Shown: in pieces, positions 10,463 through 21,368 of the stretch
How positions within the stretch are numbered: position 1 is the first letter of the stretch
Layout: each line of letters begins with the position of its first letter
Assembly: GCA_946811695.1 (NCBI GenBank)
Contig: OX328125.1
Span: 46,846,345 to 46,910,344, forward strand
Origin: Gonocerus acuteangulatus
Taxonomy: Eukaryota > Arthropoda > Insecta > Hemiptera > Coreidae
DNA length: 64,000 bases
Direction: 5' to 3'
The notes under the pieces: generated by a model
Seen by the model: the letters and a program-made list of their open reading frames with translations, nothing else
The model's database searches: none
Told to the model about the DNA's origin: nothing
Position numbers and translations under genes: made by a program

Positions 10463-11693
10463 TATATTTATATGTATGCTTGTCTGTTCGCTCTCTAGCA
10501 AGCTCAAAAATGGTCCGATTTTGACGAAATTTGGTACAAAAATCTGTCGTCTAATTTGAAAGGTCAAGTTCGTTAACCAGCAGAATCCACCCACTAGAAG
10601 ATAGTGTTTGGGGGGAAATTCGCGCAAAAAAAAATCGTAACGCATACGTTTTTGAGTTCATATGCTTGCAGGTACTTGTTTTATAGGTTTCTTGGGCTAG
10701 TAAAACGAATGAAACCATTTTCAAGGCGATAGCTTTAACTGTTTCTGAGATAAGTGGAATCAATATTTTTGTAAGTCATTATTTTTTGTGAGTACTTAAA
10801 ATCGCGGGATTCAATTGAAATATTTTCTACATCTTAGAAATTAGTCCCAACTAAGATGTTTAAATTTTGGTTCTATTTGGATATAAGAAAGTATGCGAAC
10901 AAAATTATTTTATTAATAGACATGAAAAGTTTTCGGATCTCCATACATTTTTCGTAAATATCTCAATAACGGTTGGGAAATCGTAATAAGTGGAAAAGGA
11001 CCATTCAAATGCTTACTAAATTCTCTACAAAAAGGTTCTGAAGCAATATTCGATGGGGCAACGTCAATGAGAGATATAAGAGCTTAAAACTTAAAAAGTG
11101 TTTGTTTTGTTGTTTTAAAATGGTTTTCCTCTTTCTTTATCTCACATTTAATTGGTTGTTTCTACTTTTAAATTGCATTTATCAGTAAAATTAGTATTGT
11201 AGTAAAATAAGCTAAGAAACGGTCTAAGGTATTCATAATAAGTTTGGAGTGGCTGTGGTAATCAAGATGGCAGTGGCTAATCATGATGACGTAGGTTGAT
11301 TTGAATTCTCCATGTATATAACCTTCCTCATAGCCTCCAACTGAAGTTACCGTTATTACTTATTTTATAGAAAGATTTAACCCACGATAGAATGGAATTT
11401 AATTCGCCATGAAGCACATATTTACAGTTGATTATAACAGTAAAACGAATTTGCTAGTAAAACAAGACTTAAAATACTTAAAATGACAAGGAATTTTTGG
11501 TTGTTTAGAATAGAGCAGTAGCCAAAGAGCAAGTACGTTTTCAGTACATAATTGTATTGATTTATACAGATTAAGAATTATCCGCTTCTATGTAAGTTGA
11601 CTACTGTCAGTTTCCTGTGATTTGTGATGTTACTCTATTCCATTTCTTTGAGACGTAACCGCGCTAAGATGACGCAGTTCCTGCGAGTCGGAC
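10261..11693 (-). repeat. RepA, near full-length copy
   Basis: This 1433-bp copy runs from TAGCGCGGTT next to an imperfect hairpin (10266-10292) to GCGAGTCGGAC at 11693, followed by T8. In element orientation it starts TCCGACTCGC, has a 13-bp inner inverted repeat near both ends (TTAGCGCGGTT), a (TA)n run, and ends in hairpin plus CGCTAA. It carries no coding sequence. The TC start, terminal hairpin and CTAA end are reminiscent of non-autonomous Helitrons, but this is a suggestion only. Confidence 0.75.
10394..10459. repeat. (TA)n microsatellite in RepA
   Basis: Pure TA dinucleotide run inside the RepA copy. Confidence 0.95.
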
Positions 11694-12080
11694 TTTTTTT
11701 TCCAATAGTAGAAGAAGTTCCTCTCAATAAATAAAATTTAATGGGCTGACCGATTATATTGGGTTGCTAGACTCACAGCCTGCCCATAAGGAAAATGAGG
11801 GAAAATCAGAAATGGCCAATGAAAAGGAACTGATCGAATTTAATGGCAGTTTAATGAATAGACGGAAAATGTTTGAATGGATAAAAGCGGCCAGAGGTCC
11901 TAAATGTGGTCGGATATTATTCCTAAAGAGTCAACTGCTACATACTACAGCTAGTGATGTACTGAAGATATTCCTAGCTAAACATAGATGGCTTTGTTCT
12001 TCGGTATAGTTACTGTTGGTACAAACACCAGTCATTTTTTGATGTTACTTCTCTTCCTTTGTGTACGATAAAACATCTCC
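11694..12080. other. Unrecognised segment with an 81-codon frame
   Basis: A plus-strand frame at 11764-12009 encodes a Lys/Glu-rich then basic peptide. I do not recognise it: no domain motif, signal peptide or splice signal supports it. It may be chance or a relic lying between RepA and the next element. Confidence 0.3.
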
Positions 12081-12082
12081 TA

Positions 12083-12660
12083 AAGCCCGTTCAGTTAGAT
12101 TGAATAGTTCAAAACACGCATGCGCATACTTCTGCGGGCATTTCTCCTGACGGGTCCGCCATTTGCGTTACTATTTCAATGAAGAACACGCTAGGTGAAG
12201 CTCAATAAAAACTGATTATGCCTCGTTTAGGACTAGGGAAGGCTACGAAAGCTCAGACAAGGGAGATACTGTTTAATATTTGTCAACACTTAGCCAAAGC
12301 TAAGGTTGAAAACAATTTAGACTATAACTTTGCCTGTTCAAATAGACGGTTGAATGGAGTTGAAAGGGCGTGATCTATAATCCCCGAAATTCTCTCAGTC
12401 ATAACCATATCAGTACGCTATTAAAAACGTTTTCAGTCTTAGCTTTGGCAATGTATTAAACGGTATCTGCCTTGCCTGACCTCTCATAGCCTTACCGGGT
12501 CCTAAACGAGACATATTTAGTTTTTATTGAGTTTCACGTAGCGTGTTCTAAATTGAAATAGTAATGCAAATGGCAGGCCCTTCGGGAGAAATTCCCGCCG
12601 ACGTTCGCGCATGCGCTATTAAACTCTTTGGGTTATCTCAACAGATAGATGTCGGCCGTG
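12083..12660. mobile_element. Inverted-repeat element, arms about 210 bp
   Basis: The left arm (about 12083-12300) and the complement of the right arm (about 12415-12655) match over roughly 210 bp. Shared blocks include GCATGCGC, 'ccatttgc.ttactatttcaat', 'gaacacgcta.gtgaa', 'ctcaataaaaact' and 'tctcgtttaggac'. Both arms begin with a CpG-containing GCATGCGC. No target duplication could be fixed. The left arm has an ATG-led frame (MPRLGLGKATKAQTREIL) that may be the start of a transposase, but the matching right arm shows it is repeat sequence. Confidence 0.65.
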
Positions 12661-12746
12661 AATTTCGAATATATTTTTCTCTCTTCAGCGTCTACTTCTT
12701 TGGCTCCATCAGTGGCATTTTGTTTTTTCCTTCATAGGACGGAGAA

Positions 12747-14294
12747 CAGAGTTGGGCAAAGGTTAATCGCAGAGGCGATTGACGATTGACAATTAAAAAT
12801 TCAATCGCATCAACTCGCAATTACGATTAAAAATTTAATTGTAGTGAAATCCGGCGATTAACAATTGATTAATCGTAGTTGTGAACTCTCGCGATTAACA
12901 ATTAATTAATCGTAATTGCTGATTTCACGATTAACAATTATTTAATCGTAGTTGCTGGTTTTAATTGATTCTCCAAATTTATCACTATGATTTATTCCGA
13001 TAATTCAGGAAACGACCAGGGTAGTATAAGGAAGGATATAGAGGGTAGTATAAGGAAGGATATAGAGGGTGGTATTAGGAAGGATATAGAGGGTGGTATA
13101 AGGAAGCATATAGAGGGTGGTATAAGGAAGGATATAGGAGGTGGTATTAGGAAGGATATAGAGGGTGGTATAAGGAAGGATATAGAGGGTGGTATTAGGA
13201 AGGATATAGAGGATGGTATAAGGAAGGATATAGGAGGTGGTATTAGGAAGGATATAGAGGGTGGTATAAGGAAGGATATAGAGGGTGGTATTAGGAAGGA
13301 TATAGAGGGTGGTATAAGGAAGGATATAGGAGGTAGTATCAGGAAGGATATAGAGGGTGGTATTAGGAAGGATATAGAGGGTGGTATAAGGAAGGATATA
13401 GAGGGCGGTGTATGGAAGGATATAGAGGGTGGTATTAGGAAGGATATAGAGGGTGGTATTAGGAAGGATATAGAGGGTGGTATTAGGAAGGATATACAGG
13501 GTGGTATAAGGAAGGGTATAGAGGGTGGTATAAGGAAGGATATAGAGGGTGGTATTAGGAAGGATATAGAGGGTGGTATAAGGAAGGATATAGAGGGCGG
13601 TGTATGGAAGGATATAGAGGGTGGTATAAGGAAGGATATAGGAGGTGGTATTAGGAAGGATATAGAGGGTGGTATAAGGAAGGAAATAGAGGGTGGTATA
13701 AGGAAGGATATAGAGGGCGGTATATGGAAGGATATAGAGGGTGGTATTAGGAAGGATATAGAGGGTGGTATTAGGAAGGATATAGAGGGTGGTATTAGGA
13801 AGGATATAGAGGGTGGTATAAAGAAGGGTATAGAGGGTGGTATTAGGAAGGATATAAGGGTAGTATAAGGAAGGATATAGAGGGTGGTATTAGGAAGGAT
13901 ATAGAGGGTGGTATAAGGAAGGATACAGGAGGTAGTATTAGGAAGGATATAGGAGGCAGTATTAGGAAGGATATAGAGGGTGGTATTAGGAAGGATATAG
14001 AGGGTGGTATAAGGAAGGATATAGAGGGCGGTATAAGGAAGGACATAGAGGGTGGTATTAGGAATGATATAGAGGGTGGTATAAAGAAGGGTATAGAGGG
14101 TGGTATTAGGAAGGATATAGAGGGTAGTATACGGTGCTTTGCCCATACACTAAGTTTATGTGCAACAATTGATGCAAATAAAATTTTGAGCACCAAGGGA
14201 ACTCCATTATCGGAGATTCATGCTTCCGCAAAAATTAAAAAGTTAATTGTTCGCTTGGACGATTGAAAAATTAATTGATTGATGCCTAACTCTG
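12747..14294. mobile_element. hAT-type non-autonomous element carrying a minisatellite
   Basis: A perfect 8-bp duplication ACGGAGAA flanks the element (12739-12746 and 14295-14302). The termini are inverted: CAGAGTTGGGCA at the left and the complement of CAGAGTTAGGCA at the right. The 8-bp duplication and CAGAGTT-type end are those of hAT elements. Left subterminal DNA (12770-12980) has several copies of a 'GATTAACAATTNATTAATCG' type motif, such as transposase-binding repeats often look like. The centre is a 1.1 kb array of 24-bp units (13019-14133). There is no transposase, so mobility would need one in trans. Confidence 0.85.
13019..14133. repeat. 24-bp minisatellite, about 46 units
   Basis: The unit is GGTGGTATWAGGAAGGATAT plus AGAG, strongly purine-rich on the plus strand. 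Because 24 is a multiple of 3, both strands stay open for hundreds of codons (for example GGIRKDIE repeats), but these are not genes. Variant units recur at multiples of the period (a GGCGGTGTATGG variant at 13403 and 13595, 192 bp apart; an AAAGAAGGG variant near 13820 and 14083), so blocks of 8 and 11 units appear to have been duplicated. A 1-nt deletion near 13854 shifts register. Confidence 0.95.
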
Positions 14295-14462
14295 ACGGAG
14301 AATATATGCTGCAGATAATTCTGATTGGACATAACTTGTAATAATTCAACTCAATCAATAATGTAATTGGTCTTTTATCTTTAATTCTTATGCGATATGT
14401 TTATTTTATTTTATAGAATCAAATAAAGCGTTGTGTAATTATTATCATCTTGTGTTCTCAGG

Positions 14463-14616
14463 AATGACATGGGGGAAGCTACACCTGACACCGAGCAGTC
14501 CTGAGGCGGAGAGGAACATGAACGAATCCTACGCGGTCGCCTGTCACGGAGCTAGTACCACCAACATGACTTGGCTAAGTCCAGAAAACAAGATAATAAC
14601 CGCAGATAAAGGCAGG
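14463..14616 (+). CDS. Putative exon encoding part of an immunoglobulin domain (Fasciclin-2/NCAM-like)
   Basis: A 154-bp open segment is preceded by a pyrimidine-rich acceptor (ttgtgttctcAG at 14451-14462) and followed by GCAAGT (14617-14622), the consensus of GC-AG introns. It is more GC-rich than its surroundings. Translation includes LTPSSPEAER, then YAVACHGA (the B-strand cysteine of an Ig fold) and MTWLSPENKI (the C-strand tryptophan). The order cysteine, then about 11 residues, then W fits the first half of an extracellular Ig domain. The spacing and W-x-x-P/D pattern resemble the N-terminal domain of Fasciclin-2-type cell-adhesion proteins; this family guess is weaker than the Ig assignment. 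The exon would start after codon position 1 and end after position 2. No partner exon was found in the window. It could also be a retained gene fragment. Confidence 0.55.
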
Positions 14617-14832
14617 CAAGTGATTAACATTTCATATTATTATTTTATTCAAAGGAGATCGTTGACCGTTGGTGATGCAAAGGTCAAAATTTATAGGGTC
14701 CGGTCGTTGCGTCTTAATAAAACTACATTTTGTATTTGAAAATGTGTTTTATTGTTCGCCGATTTTTCGGCTTGAAATTCAAACCTTCTTCAGGTATGTT
14801 AAACAAGTAGGACATAGTTATACTCATTTAAG

Positions 14833-15300
14833 AACCCTTAGATCACGAAAATAAGTTTGCTTCAAATTTATGTGTATGTGCATTTGTCTGTTCACTCTCT
14901 CACAGGATCAAAAAAAGTCCGATTTTGATGAAATTTCATACAAAAAGATGTTGCCTAATTTAAAAGACCATGTTCGTGAACCAGCAGAATCCGCCTTCTG
15001 TAACAATGTTTTGTTTTTTTTGTCCGCGCGGAAGAAATTGTTGGGTTTATGGTTTTTCTTTTGCGGGCTTCCAGTTGCATTTTCTATGGGTTCTCTATCG
15101 TAGGGAAACAAATAAAACCATTTTCTAGGTGGATATCCATAAACCTTTTCGAGAAAAGTAAATACAAATAGTTTTTCTAATTAATTTTCGGTTTGGGTAC
15201 TTGTCGCTTGATTCAGTTGAAATATTTTGTACATGATTGAAATTGATCCAAACTATGATATTTAAATTATGGTAAGATTTGGAGTCAAGAAAGTATTTTT
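14833..15300 (-). repeat. RepA partial copy
   Basis: It contains the family blocks 'gatcacgaaaat', 'tgtctgttcactctct', 'tccgattttgatgaaattt', 'accagcagaatccgcc' and 'tcagttgaaatattttgtac' in the order seen at 10360-10860. The TA run is absent. Confidence 0.7.
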
Positions 15301-16551
15301 ATTATTACACATTAGCAGTTTTAGGATTTTTTTTTTATTTATTTATTTATTTTTTACTTTTGGGGCTTGATACAGATCATTACATTTATATCTGTAAGGC
15401 CCACTATGATGACTGCAATCTTGGTGATAATCGCTAAATCTTGGAGAACCTTCCGAGTCGATGCAGTAAATGTTGTCCATACAAGCATAATTCATCTTTT
15501 CCAGTGGCTTTTGGGTTTCCCATGACTATTCTCGTCTCCGGGTGACATTGTGGTGCCACCTAGAGATGAGAAGGGTCATTTTCTGTCCTATTTTTTTTTT
15601 TAACTTGTTTTCTTGAAAATGTGGGTGAATCGAAACAACCTTTAAATTCCGCTCATATTCTATTTCGACACACTCTTCCACCTAAAGCTTGAAAAAAAGT
15701 GTGAATATCCTAATTTTCCCCATAGACTGAGTTCTGGACTAGCTATTGACGTAACCTTGAGGGAGTAGTGCGGAGTTAGTCGAACATTTCTGAAGCAGAG
15801 CCCCCTTTAGAGTAACCGTCTAATGGAGTCATTAGGCTAAAGTATTATGTTCTAACCAGCTGTTACAAACCCTGCATGATTAATTGGCCGATAATAACTC
15901 CAGACTACAACCACATTCCGTATAAAATCGATCAACTTGGTCTTATGTTTGTTACTATCATTAAACGTTTGGTAGCACAACTATACAACTCCACTTGTAG
16001 TAACTGTACCGTACAAAGGCAGACACACGTAATTTACAAATGATTACTAACTGAATACTCAAATACGAAATCAAAAGCCCTTCACGCAGGAGCTGCGTAA
16101 ATAAGCACTTTCCTCGGAATTTGGGTAGTGTAGACTGCATTCCTGAATAATTTGCTTGAAATATCCTATATAAAAAAAAAATAAAAACATGAGTAACTGT
16201 TCAATTATTAATTTTGTAATTAATTTTCTTCCAGAGTTATGTTCATACATGGTACTACAGTACTTAATAAATACAAAAAAACTTGATATTTTCGTCCTTT
16301 GATCTGACGCAGGAACGGGATACGGTCCTCCTAGTGGCAGAAAGCGCTCCTTATGGCGGCATTGCGAACCTACATTTGGCGGGCTAATTCTTTTGAAATA
16401 TATTACAAAGTAAACCTGCCTTTCCGATAGTCCGATATAGCTCATTTTTCCGACACTTCTTTATCATGAGTTATCCACGACGTATACCGCGTTTCGTTAC
16501 AATACAGCAGAAATTGCGACCGGTATGAGTATATTAGTTATTTGGGTCCGG
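15301..16551. other. Unrecognised DNA
   Basis: No gene is supported. A T/A-rich stretch at 15328-15360 could be a LINE 3' end on the minus strand. A 124-codon minus-strand frame at 16071-16445 has no recognisable domain. Confidence 0.4.
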
Positions 16552-16690
16552 AGTACCCCCCCCCCCCCCTCCTAGTGAACCGATTTAGTTTTTTTTTACA
16601 ACCAATTTTTTCTGTAGATTACCGTTACGAATACCAAGTTTCGTTAAAATATATCAAAAACTACGGCTGGCATGGTCAAATTAGAGTTTT
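16552..16690 (+). repeat. Repeat copy, inverted partner of 18345-18478
   Basis: It begins with a C14 run and contains 'ccaagtttcgttaaaatat' and 'aactacggctggcatggtca'. The same sequence in opposite orientation is found at 18345-18478. Confidence 0.75.
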
Positions 16691-16906
16691 GGGTCCGGCT
16701 TATCCGAGTTAGATGAGCTTTTCATTGATATATTTTTGTAATCTTCACTTAACCTTCAGTGATTGTTTCAATTCTATCGTCTCATAAATAAAAATATTTT
16801 GAAAATGTAAAGAATCACGTCAAACATCTATTCTTTCTTCTATATCTTATATCTCTCTATCTTCTTCTTTTATCGATTATTAAATAGATAAAATATCTGT
16901 GTTTTG

Positions 16907-17168
16907 GGAGAAATGCTATTTGTAAATGCTGCCAGAGAAACGGGTAAGACATTTCTTATCAAAGTTATTTTGGCGAAGGTACAAAGCCTAGGTAAAAATG
17001 CGCTTGCTGTCGCTTCGTCCGGCATAGCAGCCTCTTTGTTGCCGGGGAGAAAATACTGCGCATAAAATGTTTAAAATTCCGATCGACTTCGTCCGCACAG
17101 AATGCACTGTTTGTAATATCTCTAGAAACAGCTGTACAGCTAAGGTTCTTCGTGGTTGTATTTTATAA
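16907..17168 (+). pseudogene. Helitron (PIF1-like) helicase relic
   Basis: The translation shows the N-terminal helicase core: LFVNAARETGKTFLI (a damaged Walker A; the usual form is GGTGKT), then ALAVASSGIAASLLPG, a frameshift at about 17060, then HKMFKIPIDFVRTE and SRNSCTAKVL. These blocks in this order are those of the PIF1-family helicase of Helitron RepHel proteins. Two glycines of the P-loop are lost, there is a TAA at 17063 in the first frame and at 17166 in the second, and nothing reliable continues beyond. It unwound DNA for rolling-circle transposition when intact. Confidence 0.8.
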
Positions 17169-17866
17169 TATGGGTTGTTTGCACAATGTTAATAAAGCAT
17201 AGGATAAATCGAAAAAATGCTGCTCAAAGCCATTATTGCATATGGACGAAGTCGCAGGCACAGCTTTTTTATAAACAAAAATTTGAAAAATGTACACGCA
17301 TGTAAAGATGTAATATAAAAATCTAAGCATGGAGCTTCCCCGCCATAACAGGAAACTGACAGTATCCTAAGAGGAAATTATTCCATTAGAGAATCAATTC
17401 TCAGAATGAGATTGCTCTATCAAAACTCGCACAAGAGCCTTATTTGTAGAAAATTCAGTTCATTTCAGTTAGTTATTTACTAAGATAACCGGTTTCCAGA
17501 TTTACAAGAATACTAGATGACCCGAGAGACGTTGTCCTGTTTAATTGAATTGAAACACTGAACGGCGCAGAATTACTTTTATTTTTAACTAATTATATGA
17601 TCAAATCACTTAGGAGCTGTGTTCATAAATGAATAATGATGTGCGGACCAACGCTTTGGAGCACAATTTACAATAAATGTTCTATAAGTCAATGTATTTG
17701 TTATTTCTTGATGGAAATTGTATGATTTTACAGGACGTTACCAGAAACTAATAAGGTTCTTTTTAATAGCCCAGGCATATATGAATTGAGCTTTAATTAC
17801 GAGTAGCCAATATTAGCAGAGAGTAAAGGAAAAACGAGAGGTGGAATACGGTTAGATAGAAGAATG

Positions 17867-17900
<34 letters not shown>

Positions 17901-18344
17901 CATCAAATATCAAGCCAGTTGAACCGATGTAATGACGCCTTCGGGACCCAATAAAAAACTCAGCCCCCAGAGATTCCAACACCCGAACCAATTTGACGAG
18001 ATGGAGAAAAATATCAAAGGTGATACGCTCTTCTTTTACATATGATATGATATGGTAAAAGCAAAGAAATAAAAAATAAAAATAACCGTATTTTCTCGTA
18101 TACAACATGTATAACGTTGTAGACATAATATAAATAAAAATATATATCCTTTCTATAGAATATATTGATACAAATATAATATCTTGGGCTGATGGTTTTG
18201 ATTATAGCCTTTGATGATAATAAAGAAAACATTGATATTGACATATACATGATTAAAAGTTGAGAATCTTTACCACCACGCTGTGTACATTTCTAAACAA
18301 GGCAGTAAACACGATAAAAAAATACATTAATATGAGGTTGGAGA
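17169..18344. other. Unrecognised AT-rich DNA with an A30 run
   Basis: A phrase at 17513-17541 (ACTAGATGACCCGAGAGACG) looks like the edge of a dispersed repeat. A homopolymer of about 31 A lies at 17868-17898. No gene is supported. Confidence 0.4.
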
Positions 18345-18478
18345 CTAATTTGACCATGCCAGCCGTAGTTTTTGTTATATTTCAACGAAACTCGGTATTC
18401 GATTTGGTCATCTAAAGAGCAAAATGCTTTGTAAACATAAACCAAATCCGCTCATTAAGAGGGGGGGGGGGGGGGTTA
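18345..18478 (-). repeat. Repeat copy, inverted partner of 16552-16690
   Basis: It is the reverse-complement match of 16552-16690 and ends in a G16 run. The pair brackets the Helitron helicase relic and about 1.6 kb of other DNA. Confidence 0.75.
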
Positions 18479-18494
18479 CTAAGGAACGGAACTA

Positions 18495-18629
18495 CCATAC
18501 AATGTCGACGTCATCCGCATAAGCATGAAGCGCCACTTTGTGGCCAAAATCGGTCCCCTTCACTCGTATACCAGGGTCAAGAATGTTCTTTTCGCGGGCT
18601 AGATTGAAATGCAGACATTCCCTTTCCAG
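18495..18629 (-). pseudogene. RTE-like LINE reverse transcriptase fragment
   Basis: The minus strand encodes CLHFNLAREKNILD, a GIRVKGTDF stretch and HAYADDVDIVW, ending at a stop at 18492-18494. LFNLALEK...G..V(R)GT.F...AYADDIDI is the palm region of RTE-clade LINE reverse transcriptases, with the catalytic YADD retained. Sequence on either side does not continue the domain, so this is a short fragment abutting the G-run repeat. Confidence 0.7.
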
Positions 18630-18932
18630 AGGTGAATTCTTGAGATTTCCCTCCTCTAATGCTTCTCACTTCACTCATGAAGAGTCTAACCAATCTTATT
18701 CTCTTTTTGGGGATTTTGAGCTCTCTAATTGTATAATACAGCCGTTCCCTATTGATGCCGCAATCAGCTCCTTTTAAATCAACTAAGAGTAGCTATTTTT
18801 TAGGTTTTTACCCTAAACCCTTTTTTCCTTCCTAGTCCTTTTTTGTAGTGTTATGCTTAATCTGAATATTTGATCAATCATCTATAATCCCCTCCGAGGC
18901 ATTTTTACATAGCCAAGCTGCTTTCTGCAAAG

Positions 18933-18968
<36 letters not shown>

Positions 18969-21104
18969 CTGAACAGATCATAGACTTCTTCCAACTTTCT
19001 TATAAAATGTCATCCGTTCTTCCCGATCCAAGTGTTAACTTTCTGAAGCACATTCATAGTGAACGCTAAATTTCCTTTCCGCCTGGTGGCTCCATAGATG
19101 TACACTAGGAATGTCCTTATGGTGGATCCATTCCACAAAACCCTCAATTTTTAATCAAGTTTCCATCCTTATTCAAGCAGTAAGTTGATGTTATTTCAAA
19201 AGGTTTTCCTAGGCAGTGGTCTGCAGAATTTTCTGTTCTGTTTATTTCCCCTTAGGATTTTGCGGCTCTTGCATAACGTAAAGCAATATCTATACAGCAC
19301 ATTACGCCTATACTATTACGTATAGCTGACTGATAATTCAGTATAAAGGTTGATGGACATCGGTTGAAGTGACGTACAGAGATGTTGGGATTATGCAATG
19401 TCATAATTGGCAGATCACTACACCTGATATAAACATGATCCTCCACAGTAACTCTACACCCATTATCCTCCTAACATGATGTAACAGGAGATTACTCCTA
19501 GGCATGTATATGTCATGTCATTTATGACATTTAAACATATGACTGATACGGAGTGTTACTGCTAGCATCCCTCTGATATCACTAACCAATTTCAAAATAA
19601 CCTCCTATAAAAGATAGTCCTTGATTTTGAAAATTAACGAGTAGAAACTCTTAATCATCAGCAAAAGAATAAACACTTTGGACACTATTGTGTTCACAAA
19701 CACACGCATGTAAATGCGTACGTATATTAGAGTGAATTTCATTACTCAGAAGTTTTTCATAAAAAAATATTTTACTAATTAATTTTTTTCGGAATGTGCC
19801 AAAATATGTGTATACTTATTATACAGAATGACCAATCATCTTGCAGATTTTTTAACGAGACTCAGACCTTTAAACACATATTTACGATGTACAGACAACG
19901 CAATAACCTGAATACACCCTACGTTGTACATGACTTACTGAGAAAGAAAAGTTGGCTATGAAAAGAGAGTATGTATGTATGGATTGGGTTTAAGGCCGAA
20001 GAGTACTTCAATGAAACTTATTTTTGTACAATAAAGGTATTATTATAGGAGTGAATAGCACTACGTATATTGTCGGGAATGTTCTTAAATTGTAATTTTA
20101 TATCATGTGTCAAAAAGTTCTTATATTCGTTCTAAAACTAATATGGCTAATATAATTGTTTATCATAGATAATGGTATATTATAAACGTAATAATAATTA
20201 TGCATATTATTTAAATCTATATGTAATCAATGCATCTGAGTCCAAGGTATAAAATATATACAGAAATTATTTATTTATATTCTTTTATTTTATTTCATTT
20301 TTTATTATTTTAAAAAAAATATAAATAGGCATGGTTATAAACTGCAAAAGAGAAACATTCAAACGCGAGAATTTAAAAAAAAAAATAATAAATAAATAAA
20401 AAATATAAAAGAAAGAATTAAATTAATAATGATAAATCATTTTAAAAACGTAATAAGGATTAATTTAGAAAAACTGATTTCGAATTTTTCGATTTCGAAG
20501 CTGGTATTTAATCACTTCTTGAGCAAATAATAATAAATTATTCTTATCACTTCCATAAATTAAATAACAATAATTATTCCAAAATATAAAATAAGTGAGA
20601 GATTAAAATTAAAAGGAAGTATATTAATGCATAAATTAACTAATGTTCAAATGGTGAAAGATTTTATTACTTGAGAACATCTGCGGGTAGATATTAAAGC
20701 TTTTCATTCTATTGAATTTCCAGCGGGCATGTTTCTTTGAAATAAATCTGCTATAGGAAGATAGAAAGAGCCTTCGTTTATTTCTGTAATAGCCAATAAA
20801 CGGAGAGCTAACAAACAGTAAATCCTGTAGAAAGGGACCAGGCTTTGAAGACGGTCCAACATCTAGAGCTCTTAGTTTTCTGCACCACCTCGAGATAAAC
20901 TCAGACCAGACCGCTTTTACGACAATCTTCTTCCAATTCTACGGCCTTTAATCGCCCCATTAGGACAGCTACTTCAATACTTTTTTTTTCTTAAACTAAA
21001 GGATTTAAGATTTTATTATTCTCCTTTAAGGTTAGTAAATCTTTCCTTAATTAAATAGGATAAGAAACCTTTATAATTGATTACGAAAGTATATTGACTG
21101 GTCA
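18630..21104. other. Long unrecognised AT-rich stretch
   Basis: It holds a T26 run at about 18938-18963 and very AT-rich DNA at 20100-20700. A 64-codon minus-strand frame at 19252-19446 reads like protein (HNPNISVRHFNRCP) but I cannot assign it. No other gene or element boundary was seen. Confidence 0.4.
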
Positions 21105-21212
21105 CGCAGGAGTTGTGTTGACTCATCGGATCGGGCGCAGGAGTTGTGCTGACTCATCGCATCGGGCGCAGGAGTTGTGTTGACTCATAGGATCGGGCGT
21201 AGGAATTGCCGT
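21105..21212 (+). repeat. 31-bp tandem repeat, about 3.5 units
   Basis: The unit CGCAGGAGTTGTGTTGACTC plus ATCGGATCGGG is repeated with small changes. Confidence 0.85.
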
Positions 21213-21368
21213 TTTTAAGCCGTACGGATGATGGTTTTAGCGTTTTAATTCATTATAGTCATATTTTAGTAAACAAATGCAGCTGAAAACGGCAAGAATA
21301 AAACAAACTTTAAATTCGCGGTTTTATGAGCCCAGGAGATCTAGCGGGTCCGCACGGCTGCGTGAGTT

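Noticed and set aside
12987..14146. Open frames of 293 and 384 codons on opposite strands
   Set aside because: They are produced by the 24-bp minisatellite, whose period is a multiple of three; both strands stay open and no coding signature is present.
19252..19446. Possible captured viral or host protein fragment
   Set aside because: The 64-residue frame reads like protein but no family could be recognised; there is no supporting context.
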